Shown piece by piece: positions 40,501 to 52,100 of a stretch of DNA of 64,000 nt (the stretch's first letter is position 1; each line of letters starts with the position of its first letter). The translations under genes were made by a program, and so were the position numbers. Source of the DNA: Scatophagus argus (taxonomy: Eukaryota; Chordata; Actinopteri; Scatophagidae); the NCBI RefSeq assembly GCF_020382885.2, contig NC_058495.1:1526127-1590126 (forward strand). The letters run 5' to 3'. Below the pieces are notes generated by a model. The model saw nothing but the letters and a program-made list of their open reading frames with translations. It was not told the origin of the DNA and searched no databases.

Positions 40501-43500
40501 AATGTAGTGTAGATCCTTACTATCCCACAGTACACATCTCCACACACACACAGATACCACTTTTTATGTGGGGCTGCAATGCTTTATATAATAGATTTGA
40601 AACTGATAGTGTGCCGTTTTAAGATTCGGTTGTCTGTTCTCAGGGGACCAATGAAATCCTGAGGATGTACATTGCTCTCACTGGAATGCAGTATGCTGGC
40701 AAGGTCTTCACAGGGAAAATCAAGTAAGAATATGAACATTGCATAAAGCTATATAGTCTGCTACAGATTAAAGTATTCAGACACGTTTCTTTATTATTGA
40801 ATTCAGGTGTGATTTGGAGCTGTTTTTCAGGGGTTGGGCTCAGTGCCTTTTGTACGCTTCAGCATCCCAAGACATTTTAAACAATGCTATGCTTGCAACT
40901 TTGTGGCAACAGTTTGGGGAAGGTCCTTTTCTATTCCAGCATGACTGTGTCCCAGTACACAAAGCAAGGTTCATAAAGACACGATTAGATGAATTTTGTG
41001 TGAAAGCACTTGACTGGCCCACACAGAGCCTGGACCTCAGCCCCCACTGCACTTCTTCGGAATGAACTGTAACAGAAATTGCGAGCCAGTCTTCACTGCA
41101 TGAATAGGCACAAATTCCCACAAAAACACTCCAAAGTCTTGTGGAAAGCCTTCCCAAAAGAGTGGGAGCTGTTATAGCTGCAAAGCTGTCTGTGTGTTTA
41201 GAATGCAATGTCATAAAATTTCCTGTTGCTCTATTGGACAGGTGCCTTTGTCTGTATAGTATAATATGGTACATGTATATAATAATGTCTTTTTGTTGAA
41301 TACATAAACCGTAACCTTAAAGGTAAAAGCCTAGCAACTTAGGGAGATAATTAGATTGTTAGGTTGTCAGATTCTTTCAGCCTTCCAGAAGAGTCAGTCA
41401 GAGCCAGTCTCTCTGATTTCCTCTGCTCTGCCTGCAGGGAGATGAAAAAAGGGAACATAGGTTTGGCTTTGAGCATGGTTGGCAAAAAACTGAAGAACTC
41501 ATTGACGTATTCAGTGGACCTCGGCCTGACAGGAAAAGACGGAGTGGTGCATCCCAGCTTGACAGTAAGAATTGTACAGGTTACGTTTTCTGTGAGATGT
41601 CTTTGCTGTTTTCACGAGGCTTAGGAGTTTTGTCTTTGTCTTTGTCAGGAAAGTGCAAAGAAGTTGGAACAGAATGTCAGCCTTTTCGGATCAACCGTGG
41701 AGAGCCTGCTGTACAGATACGGAAAGGTAACGTTTGATTTTACACTCTGGAAGAAGAGCTATTCAGATATTTCCAGGTCCTTTGAACCAAACTCAAAAAT
41801 TGTCTCAAATGGCTGAATGTACAAGCTCTTCCTTCATGACAACAGTGAACTTCATATCTTTCTATCGGTGTTTCTGAGGTGCCGGCAGTCTGTTAAGACA
41901 GCTGCTTTATTCTCTTTTCCTTCCATGACTGTGCTTTTGTAATCATGGCATTCCCAAAGAAGCTATGAACCTCTTGGAAGTGGGACAGCTTTCCATATCC
42001 CAACTTCCTCTATCATTTTCTTCCATCATGATCGAAAGCATGAGAATTTCCCTCAGAGGAATTATATTACACTGCCGTCAGCTGCTGAAGAAGAAATCTT
42101 CAGTTCAAACAGCTTATATAAGTGTAAAGAAGCCCTTGAAGTTTAGTGGTCAACAACTTGTTGTTTAAGTTGCTCTTTTTAACCAAGATCACACCTGGGA
42201 CACTTAAAATATTTTAAGGAAATTCTGGCACAGAAAAAGATGGAGAAACTGGAGGCAGCAGCATCTGTGGAGGTAGAGCAGGCTATTCCTGTCTTTATGT
42301 TCAATGACACTATATAGACAAAAGTAATGGGACATATGGCAATTACACCATTAGGGTTTTTAATGACGTCACATTCTAAATACACAGACAGCTTCACAGC
42401 TATAACAGCTTCCACTCTTCTGGGAAGGCTTTCAACAAGATTTTGGAATATTTTGGTGGGAATTTGTGCCCTTTCATGCGGTGAAGCAGTCAGACACTGA
42501 AATTGGACAGAAAGGCCTGGCTTGCAATCTCTAATGGTAATATAATGGTAGTTGTGGGCATCAAGCAGGACCACATTAGGTGATCCAACCACTATTCATG
42601 GAACCTGCAAGATTCAAGATTAATTCTAATCTGGATTCTTACAGGGAGCAGATGTAAAGAAATATGATCTCTTATACTGCTTTTTCTTACTCATAGTACT
42701 TTTTGTTACATGTGCAGTAGCGTTCTGGGTGAGCTGGAGAATCTTAAAGAGACTTATTGGGACAGCTTGATAATAGGGGGTTTCAATAATCCTTCCACAG
42801 AGAGTAGTTAATCAGAATTTAAGAGTAAAATCCAAAGTGTTTCCTAAGAAGCAGCGAGTGAGCGTTCCATCCACACAAAAAAAAGACAAAAGCTGAACAC
42901 ATATGTCTTTTTGGTACCAATCCTAGTATGCATCAAATGTAGATCAGCCAAGAACAAATTTTGCAAGTATCTTTCCTGTCTTCTTTAATGGAAAATGATT
43001 TGATTACCTCATAAATAACAAAACGATTACTTTTTTCTCCGCTGCATTACAGTTACACAGGAAAGTAGAGGCATCTTACTGAGGCTGGAAACAATTAAAT
43101 GTGTGTGTTTTTTTTTTTTTTTTTCCTGCTGATGTTGTCAGACTATAGTGGATGAACAGCTTGTCCTGAAGAGAGTCGCAGATGTGCTGATCAACCTGTA
43201 CGCCATGACAGCTGTCCTGTCCAGAGCCACCCGCTCCATCAGCATCGGCCTTAGGAATCATGACCACGAGGTGAGATAAAAGTCTTGTTCTAACCGTTAT
43301 AAGTCCAGCTATGTACAGTGAACTTTACTCCAGTTGAATCCAATGTTCACATCTTCAAAGGCTATAGACTTCCTTGACTTGCCTGGAATTAATGTTTACC
43401 TTGAATCCATTTCTCCATTTGTCCATTTTTCATTCACCTTATCCAGTTGCTACACTCATCAGTTCCATACTTACTTCGGGCTCGGCCCCTTTTTTCCAGT

Positions 43501-45792
43501 GAAGGGAAATCATAATGCTTTAACCTGCCAAGACATTTTGGACAGTGCTGTGCTTCCAGTTTAGTGGTAACAGTTTGGGGAAGGCCCTTTTCTGTTCCAG
43601 CATGACTGTCCCAGTGCACAAAGTCCATAAAGACATGGTTGGATGAGTTTGGTGTGTAACTTGACTTGACTGGCCCACACACACACAGAGCCCTGACCTC
43701 AAAACCCGTCGAACACCTTTGGGATGAACTGGAACAGATTGCTAGCCAGGTGTTTTTGTCCAACATCAGTGCCTGACCTCACTATTGTTCTACTGCCTGT
43801 ATGGGCAATAATTCCCAAAGAAACACTCCAATATCTCATGGAAGATAACACTCCAGTATCTAATTCCAATTAATTAATTAATTCCAATTCCTATAAGAGT
43901 GGAAGCTGTTATAGCTGTAAAGCTGTCTATGTATTAAGAATGCAATATCATTAAAGTCCCTGCTGGTGTAATGGTCAGGTGTTCCAATACTTTTGTCCAT
44001 GAAGTGTACAGCTTCTGAACTTAAGCTAATATATCAGCTTAGCAACACAACCACTAGATGGTGGTTTAGTTTTTTTCATTTCTTACAAATGTCATGTGAT
44101 TTCTGCATTTCAACATAGTGTCATTTTAAAGTTAGAGCACATGGCGAAGAATCAAACTAAGCTGTTTGATGGATCGGTTAGGTCTGACAAATAGTGTCAC
44201 CAGTGTAAGATGGCAGCGCTTGTATCTGGGATATATTGGTTTCATTTTTGGACAGTGAGAGGAAGTGGAGACACTTTGTCCATCTATATATATATATATA
44301 TTTCAAAGTAGTGATGCACAACAGTCTCATTTTGTTGTTGTTGCATTTATTACACTATACCATGTGATTATTCAGAAAGTAGTCCCTCTCTTAATTAAGA
44401 TCAGTGAAGGCGTCAGACTTAATAAAACACACTTTGTTATTTAATTAGAATAGGCTTCTTTTACGTAATGCAGCAAGTTGCGGTTTACTGAAAGCAATGA
44501 AAGCAGCAACAGCAGCATGTCACACACATGTTGTCACCTCTTATTCTGTGCTCCTTTTTTTTATTTCTTCTTCTGTTTTGTTTGCAAATATCTTTAATTA
44601 GGCCTTTTGTGTGCACATGCTCCGGGTTGTTAACTCAAATCAGTCGCTGCTAGTATAACTGTTTTGTAGAGGCTGCTTCACGTTCATTGCACTGTGTGTA
44701 ATCAGAGATGGTGATGTCGAACAAACAAGAGGAAACAAATGCTCAGTAGAGAGTTAAAGAAGGCAGTGAATGCTTAGTATTGTCCTCTGTGTTTCAAAGG
44801 GACAGCTCCTCCTGCAGTATTCCTCTCCACTGGACCTGCAGGCATAAATGTCAGCAGACATGCAGTGGCCCACCTTCCTGTTTTATTTAAAACACACACT
44901 GACTACAGAGATCCTGTCAAACCAAATCCCGTTCCTATGATTGCTGTTTGAGGATCGTAAGATTAAAAATTCAAACTGAGTTCTGAATTCCGTGAACAAC
45001 AACTATTCGGTCATTAAGCTTTCATTCACTTTGGTTCCAATATTAATTTTAAGGTTTGTTTGTGGTCATGTTCAGTGTTAATTTTTCTTATTTCAGCGAC
45101 ATGTAGTAAGAGGCTAATTCGACAAGGTTGTGCGTAATGTTTTCAGTTGTGTTGCACCAACAAATATTTGTAATTGTCTCACTTCACATTTGATTGAATC
45201 TGACATTTTGTGCTTTTAACTGCCTCCTGTGTCATATTCAGTCTTCATTTCTGTCTTTTGCAGTTGGATTCATGTCTACAGGTTTTGACCGATGAATGCT
45301 GTTCTTTTCCCTAGGTGCTGCTTGCGAACACATTCTGCAGCGACGCTTTCTTCAAGAACAACTACTTGATGACTCAGTTGCAAAAACGTAAGTGCAACAC
45401 AGAACGGTAATTGAGAACAGCCCCTCACCGGGTTTTTTTTTTTCACTGCATCTCTAGAACAAAAGACTTGCATGTGTTGCAGAATTTCCCCACCAAAGCC
45501 CACATACCAACACTCAAACCCCCTGCTGCTTTTCATTTTCACACTGCACATGTTTTTTTGTTTTTTTTTTTATGGCCTGTATGTAATCCAGAGTTATCCG
45601 GTGACACGATCCAGACAGATGACAACGTTGTGTTTTGTATTTAACCAGTGAAAGTGGCTTGTTTTGTAATTCCCGTTTCAATCCATTCCAGACTCTCCTG
45701 AGAACAACGATGCCAACATCAAGAAGATCGCCAAGGAGGTCTTGGAGAAAAGAGCCTATGTCTGTTCTCACCCTCTTGAAAGAACATACTGA
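34985..45792 (+). CDS. acad9: Acyl-CoA dehydrogenase family member 9 (ACAD9), 18 exons
   Basis: Mitochondrial FAD flavoprotein of long-chain fatty-acid oxidation and an assembly factor of respiratory complex I. Exons: 34985-35167, 35874-35967, 36152-36253, 36877-36983, 37153-37253, 38084-38162, 38482-38653, 38737-38810, 38908-38983, 39467-39537, 39642-39761, 39846-39974, 40644-40723, 41438-41564, 41649-41726, 43142-43270, 45315-45387, 45692-45792; 1896 nt, 631 aa. Residues 1-50 are basic and Ser-rich with few acids, a mitochondrial presequence. Dehydrogenase core motifs: [26 protein letters not shown] (about 190-202), [23 protein letters not shown], and [17 protein letters not shown] with the catalytic base at Glu436 (human Glu426). 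The C-terminal VLCAD/ACAD9 extension includes [16 protein letters not shown] and [18 protein letters not shown]. Adjacent Met codons at 34985 and 34988 are both plausible starts; an in-frame ATG at 34859 would add 42 residues that hide the presequence, so it was not used. All splice phases close. Tail to tail with cfap92. Confidence 0.96.
36103..36137. repeat. GTTTTTT tandem repeat
   Basis: About four GTTTTTT units just upstream of the acad9 exon 3 acceptor (36152), adding to its pyrimidine-rich context. Confidence 0.7.
37290..37770 (+). repeat. Composite dispersed repeat with GA microsatellite in acad9 intron 5
   Basis: Starts TTCAGTTCAGTTCAATTTAT, passes AGAGCAGGTCTAGAGC and GGCAGAAACCTTGGAGCAGA, a GA run at about 37529-37558, then a long AATAAT stretch and GTCAAGCAGGACCACAGCAG. 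It shows that the pieces seen at 9215 and 11815 belong to one element. Confidence 0.65.
38270..38481 (+). mobile_element. LINE 3' tail abutting acad9 exon 7
   Basis: GTGAATTTCCCCACTGCAGG, CAGTAAAGTTCATC and then CTTAT repeats are the hallmark 3' end of a fish LINE. The repeat tail ends TTATCAG, which is the acceptor of acad9 exon 7 (38482). Confidence 0.7.
40770..41275 (+). mobile_element. Tc1/mariner-like element in acad9 intron 13
   Basis: Encodes [32 protein letters not shown] and [12 protein letters not shown] in the plus direction, with a TTTGTCTGTATAGTATAA end. Short, truncated and non-coding overall. Confidence 0.78.
42305..42540 (-). mobile_element. Tc1/mariner-like terminal fragment in acad9 intron 15
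   Basis: Left end ACACTATATAGACAAAAGTA followed by the ATTCTAAATACACAGACAGC body shared with 24943 and 53032. The transposase part is missing and another repeat follows directly. Confidence 0.7.
42540..42800 (+). repeat. Dispersed repeat, distal part, in acad9 intron 15
   Basis: Has GCATCAAGCAGGACCACATT and then ATGTAAAGAAATATGATCTC and GGTGAGCTGGAGAATCTTAA, related to the element at 11815. Confidence 0.5.
43478..44012 (+). mobile_element. Tc1/mariner-like element in acad9 intron 16
   Basis: Shares CAGTTTGGGGAAGGCCCTTT and AGACATGGTTGGATGAGTTT with the other copies and ends CAATACTTTTGTCCATGAAG. The transposase frame is broken (missing bases around 43615-43670). Confidence 0.75.
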
Positions 45793-45930
45793 GTTCTCCC
45801 ATATGACCATAATACTGCCTCCTCTCTTCTGTTTGGACAATATGCGACTAGTTCAATTCATAGTCCCAGTGACTTGTGTCTACTCTTCCACTGGTAATTA
45901 CTTTACTTGACATTATTCATACACTTGATT

Positions 45931-45936
45931 AATAAA
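45931..45936 (+). promoter_or_regulatory. acad9 polyadenylation signal
   Basis: AATAAA about 140 nt after the acad9 stop codon, within TTGATTAATAAATTAAG. A 3' UTR of roughly 160 nt would end before the facing cfap92 signal. Confidence 0.6.
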
Positions 45937-46076
45937 TTAAGAGATTTATGATTTTAGTTCCTGTGTATTATTAACCATGGCTTCAAAAATAATAGCTGAG
46001 AGCTTTGGATAATGGTCATTCTCTGAAGTGCTCTATAGGTTTGGTACTATAATAAGTTATTGCACAGGATACTAGC

Positions 46077-46082
46077 TTTATT
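46077..46082 (-). promoter_or_regulatory. cfap92 polyadenylation signal
   Basis: TTTATT on the plus strand is AATAAA for the minus-strand gene, about 57 nt after the cfap92 stop. It faces the acad9 signal about 140 bp away. Confidence 0.55.
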
Positions 46083-46138
46083 GAGCCAATTTGATATAAG
46101 TTGGTACAGTATATAAGATGCTTTGGGGGTTCTGGCTT

Positions 46139-49100
46139 CTATGTTGCTGAAAGGCTGGACAGCTGATGCATCTTCTTGTTAGGTGCACACTTCTGAAAAG
46201 TGAAGATAGTCTTCTCCTCATCCGTTAGAGGCAGGGAGCTCCGCTTGTACAGGAATGAACGCTGCTTACAGAATCCACTGTAACAAACAAACAGAACATA
46301 ACACACATGAACACAAACACCTGTGTTTGTTTTCTCGGGTAATTGTTGAATTTCATGTTTTGAATAAAAATTCAAACCCCCACTGACAGGCAGTGGTGCT
46401 TGTTGGACAGGGAGCTGTATCTGGGTATGGCGTTGTTTTTGCTGCTTAGGCTGCAGTCCATACAGGGGCCTGGAGCAAGAGCCACTGTCTTCTTTTCCTC
46501 TGTTTTGTTGTCACCCAAGTTCATCACATACAGTTGAGGCAAAGGCTGTGAGAGAAAAAAGAGCCAACAGCTGCTGAATCTGAAGCTTTATAGTGAGTTT
46601 CAGCTTATTGTTTAGCTGGGCAGCCCGCAAGCTTTACTGTCTTAGTTCGCTCATTCAGCTTTCATAGCATTGTTTTCAGATTTAGCACGCAGCTGTTTTC
46701 AGAGAGAGAGCACTTCCTGCTCAGCATCAAACAGCAGACAGAAGCAGTTAGAGATCATAGTGGAGCATTTAGCAGCTAAAGAGCCAGATTGCTGGCGGAG
46801 ACCAAAGCAGAGTTAAAAGAGGGTGAATATTGGACTAACATACATCAGATGGCCAGAAACACAACTAATAAATAAAACCCATTCTCTACTATTAAAGCAA
46901 TCATCCATCCATCCATTTTCTATACCGCTTATCCGTCAGGGTCGCGGGGGAGCTGGAGCCTATCCCAGCTGACTACGGGCGAGAGGCGGGGTTCACCCTG
47001 GACTGGTTGCCAGTCAATCGCAGGGCCAACACACAAAGACAGACAACCACACACTCTCACACTCACACCTAGGGGCAATTTAGAGTAGCTAATTAACCTA
47101 ATGTGCATGTTTTTGGTATTGTGGGAGGAAGCCGGAGTACCCGGAGAAAACCCACGCAGGCACAGGGAGAACATACAAACTCCACACAGAAGGGCCCAGA
47201 CTGGGATTTGAACCTGGAACCCTCTTGTTATTAGGTAACAATGCCAACATTGCTGGTATCAATTTAACGATAAGCATATATTTACAAAAACAAACACCGT
47301 CGATGAGGTAAAACAAATATATTGTTTCTGTACCATTTTCAATTGAGAATGTGTCAAATGGGATTAGCAAATAATCTCTTTTTTTGGAATCAGGGCTGTA
47401 GGAAAGTGTTATCGCAGGTTTATGAAGTTATTCCAGGTTTAAAAAAATTGAACATTTGTAAGGTGCAAAAGGGGGCAGAATATCTGCACAGGATCCCTAT
47501 TAAACCCCCATACCTTAAACTTTCTGTGCATAGTCTTCAGTTTTTATACACCAGAACACAGTCATTCTCCATTTTCTGTGTGATAGTTTGATGAAACAGA
47601 CCTGATATTGTGCTCTAGAAGCAAGAAGCAGTCTTATGACGTATGCTATAACATTGTCAGAGTACGGAGGACAAAACAGAATTCCATGTGGCCTTTGGGT
47701 CAACAAAGTCTCTTGCTTTGCCTTTGAATTCATAAAAGGTGAAAGCAGATGCCATGACTCTGATGTGAAAGATGACTGTATTACGTGATATATCCTTAAG
47801 GTAGAGAACTCACTGCTTTCATATAGTATACACCCAAGTATGTCAGCAGTTTTGTTGGTTCATCGTGACAATAGGTGTTTTATCGCTGGAGTCACACCGA
47901 TTTCCTACAGATTTCTGGGTGAAGGGTATGACACGGAGTCACATCAGATATTGCACTGCTGTCCACATACTGCTGGGGCTTACAGTTTGTGTGTTCATTG
48001 TGTCATCAGCTGTGTCCAAAACTGAGTCTTTTCAGTAAATGAAAATACAGTACCTTCAACATCATGCCTGGTTTCCTCAGTGAATACTTCTTGGGTTCAT
48101 CTTTCAGTATATCCTGAGTTCTTTCTGACTTTCCTCCCATGTGACACTTGAACTCTGGGAAGGATCTGTTGCCTGGCGGTTTGGTGCTGCTGCCTGGAAG
48201 CAGCTTCTTGAACCAGCGATCGTACTGAGCCCTGGCTGCCTCGAACTGCTCCTGCTGCAGAAGGTCACCTGAGGAACAACACACCCACTTAACTGTGTGG
48301 ATTTAAGGTTTTATACTTCACCGTTTGTATAAATGAGTTACAACTCTGATTTTTACTTTAACAGATAAATAAATTACAACAAGACAGACATAAACAGATC
48401 ATTTTTGTTTGCTGCTGGTGTCACTGAGATTCTGCTCCAACCAAACCTATTCCCCAGTGTGCTTTGCAAGTGTGTTACTCAGCATAAAAAAGCTGATACT
48501 GGCTCAAACAGCCACCATCTGGGGTTTCAATCAAAACACACTGATAATAGTCTTCAATATTGAGAAACCCCTTAGAAAAATGGGTATAGTAAAATGTCCA
48601 CTCTTGGACTCTCCTAGACTGTTAAATTTGGTGCATTGCTAGATGCTAATTACAGCCAACGCACACTCTTTCTTCTTATATTATGGAGAGTTTTATCAGA
48701 AAACAAAGCAAGGATATAGCAAGGTACCATTGATAACAGTGTCACTTTGTGCCAGATGGGCTTCAATTACTCACATCTACATACTGAAAAGAAATGGCAC
48801 ATGGATAGCTTGTTGCATATGTCCCAGCAGCATTAGAATGGAGACTGGCATGGCTAAATCTAAACTGCTGCAAGGTGTCCAAAGACAAATTTAACTTTAG
48901 ACATAAATGGCAATTCTTCTGGTAACCTAGAACTTAGTGGTTTAATACATGATATTTATACTTCAGTCAGTAAACTAACTGGGAAAGGATTATTATGTGA
49001 ATGCATAACACACTATATAGAAAAAAAGTCTTGGGACACCTGACCATTACACCAACAGGGACTTTAATGACATCCATCCATTCATCCATTTTCTTAACCC

Positions 49101-52100
49101 CTTATCCATCAGGGTCACGGGGGGAGGAGACTATCCCAGCTGACTACAGGTGAGAGGCGGGGTTCACCCTGGACTGGTATCCAGTCAATCACAGAGCTGA
49201 CACACAAAGGCAGACAACCACCACACATGCACACCTACAGGCAATGTAGAGCAGCCAATTAGCCTAATGTGCATGTTTTTGGGATTGTAGGAGGTAGCTG
49301 GAGTACCCAGAGGCAACCCACACAGGGGAGAACATACAAACTCTGCACAGAAGGGCCCAGACCAAATCTGAACCTGGAATCCTGTGAGGCAACAGTGCTA
49401 ACCACTGCACCACCATGCTGCCTGCAAGTGATTTCATCAGACACAAAAGACGCTTTGAAATCCGATTCAAGCGCCCAGCATGCCCTGTCTGAGACTCATC
49501 TGTAGAATTTGAATTGCATTTCAAACCACCTCCAAATGTGGTCTGGATCTGATATGCAAAACTCACATTTCATGTGGCTAATTTCTGTCCAAACTTTCTA
49601 AACTCAATCTGAATACAATCTGGATATGCCAAGAAATGGATTTGGGCTGGAAATCTGAGCAAGACCTACTCTACCTATCAAGCTAAATGAGATCCACTGA
49701 GGCCAATTTTGCATGTGGAGAATGGAGACCGAAATGTGCACGTACACACCCACCCACACACATACGCTCTCCTCAGTGTGCACGATCTGCCTTTTACTCT
49801 TCAGTCCTCTGCCCTCCTTATCAATGATCCTCCACATGAACATGCAGCCATCTTCAGGAGTACCCGGAGAAAACCCACACAGGCACAAGGAGAACCTGCA
49901 AACTCCACATGGAAGGGCTCAGACCAGGAACCTGAAACCCATTTGCTGTGAAGTGACAGTGCTAACCACTGTACTGTGCTGTCCGCATATAACAATTTCC
50001 ACTTAACAGATAGCGACAAATTTACACTCGAGTCAAAGCTGTGATTCACTTTCCACTCCATCACTTACATACAGTATTTCTCCTCTGTTTCAAACAAACG
50101 CATCATCAATTTACCTCCATAGTTCAAATCAGCTCTCATACTTTATACATCAATACTTCTGATCATGGTGCTTGAAAGAAAGTGATTTTGTTTTCTGGAA
50201 AAAATCACAGAAAAATAGGACTCAAGACACAGTGAGATCTGAAAAGGAAAACCAAATTGATACAATAATGATGTTGTACTGATGTGAATGTTTATATAGT
50301 TTTTTGAGTGTTGTGGCATTGTGAACTGGCTCCATTTGCTGCCATTTATTTCTGTCTCGCAACCTGGTGGCTTGCTGAGATACATAAGATCTTCTGCCTC
50401 TGAATCATTGTCGGTTGGTATTTCATGTAAATGTAATGTATGTAAAGATCTCAAGCATTTCTTTAGGACTTAAGAAGTAAATGGAAGTAAATGGGTCACT
50501 AAATATTCAAATTGTTTGTAATGGAATGGAATAACCAGACAGCAGCTACGTCTCACAGTCTGCCATGCAGCAATAAGTGACAACTTGTGGCTGTTTGACA
50601 ATATGGTATATTGAGGAGGCTGTTGGTTGAGAAATTTCCATGTTTTTTATGACAGATTTCCCCTTGTTTGTCTGCTGAATTTCAAGGCTAAAATGGTGAG
50701 TCTGTAAGCACATTTCTCTTTGATTCTGTCACCATATACTGAAATTTATAGCTAGTGTCTGCAGGGGAAATCTCTCAATATCATACCTAGTTGTTAACAC
50801 TGGGCGAGTTACTCACCTCTCACTGGAAAAGAAAAAATCACTATCATACAACAACATGGGCCGGTACATAAGAAACTTTTAGCTGTCAAAAGTGTTTTAT
50901 GTTACACTAATGCAGTACAGCCTACCAGCCAGGTGAATGCTGACAGGAGATGAGCTGAAGAAAGGGGGCGGTTTGCTGTAGAGCTGAAAGTCCTCATGGT
51001 GCTGGTTTGAGGCCCATATATCCCGTGAAAGGGTTGGCTTCAATGTGTTGGCGTGAAGGATGTTCTCTCTCCACGGCTGGATGCACAATGAATAGAAGTA
51101 TTATTAACTCACCCCTCTGTTACGTACACAACCTTTCACTGTATAGCTAGGATAGAATAGCAAGGCTAATGCTATTAGTCACGTCATATTATACATTATT
51201 GAGTCATTGAAAAAGAGGACCAGCCATAAAAAGTACTGTGTGCTATCATATGAGTCATGAGACTGCCAATAAACCGAGCATTCCTATTCCTGCGAAATTC
51301 CACACTGTTGGAAGACGAAGAGTGACATCACCTTCCTCAGCTCCTCCACACGAGCCTCATCTGGGAGTTTAGGGTGCACTTTGGACTTGTCACTGCGTAT
51401 ACTTGTTAACCAAAGCATAGAGGCGGCAGTGAAGCAGGAATCTTTTTTAGGAATCACTTCTCCTGGATCCAGTGTAGCACTGTGATACTGTTGACTGTAG
51501 GTATACCTCTGCCCTGGCATCTGAAGTTATCACCAGATTAAAGCACAGTACATTTAGGTTCTTCATCACTGAACTCTTGGCATCTTGAAAAGCATGAAAA
51601 AGAACACAAGCTTGATCCTCAAAGTACTCAAATACTTCACCATGTAGATTGTTTTTATTGCTCCCAGTTTTTGAATACTAGCTTAGATTAAGGGATGTAA
51701 TTGTTATTTGCTTATGTGGTTGGGCATTGGTTTACATCTGTTTTAAAACAAACATCTACTGTATTAGTAGGCTCTTGCTTAAGTTTTGCCATCCATCATG
51801 GTAAACTAGGGACTAGATTACCACGATGGATGGCACTGTTTGCACATGCTACATTACTAATGTGGGGTAATGCAGTTTAAAGAAGTATTTGAAGCATTAC
51901 ACATTAAGCAGATACAAAGTGGCATGATATAAACACATGGCTGAAAGCTGGGAGAGTAAACCAAATAGTACTTTTGCGGGATGTAAAACTAAAATATCCT
52001 TTAAAATAACAATCCTTTGTTGGTTGTTTCCTCCTGTTGAGGTTTAAGATTCGGTTTGTTCACTTTTTCCAAACTAGGCAATCAAATCACTACATTATGT

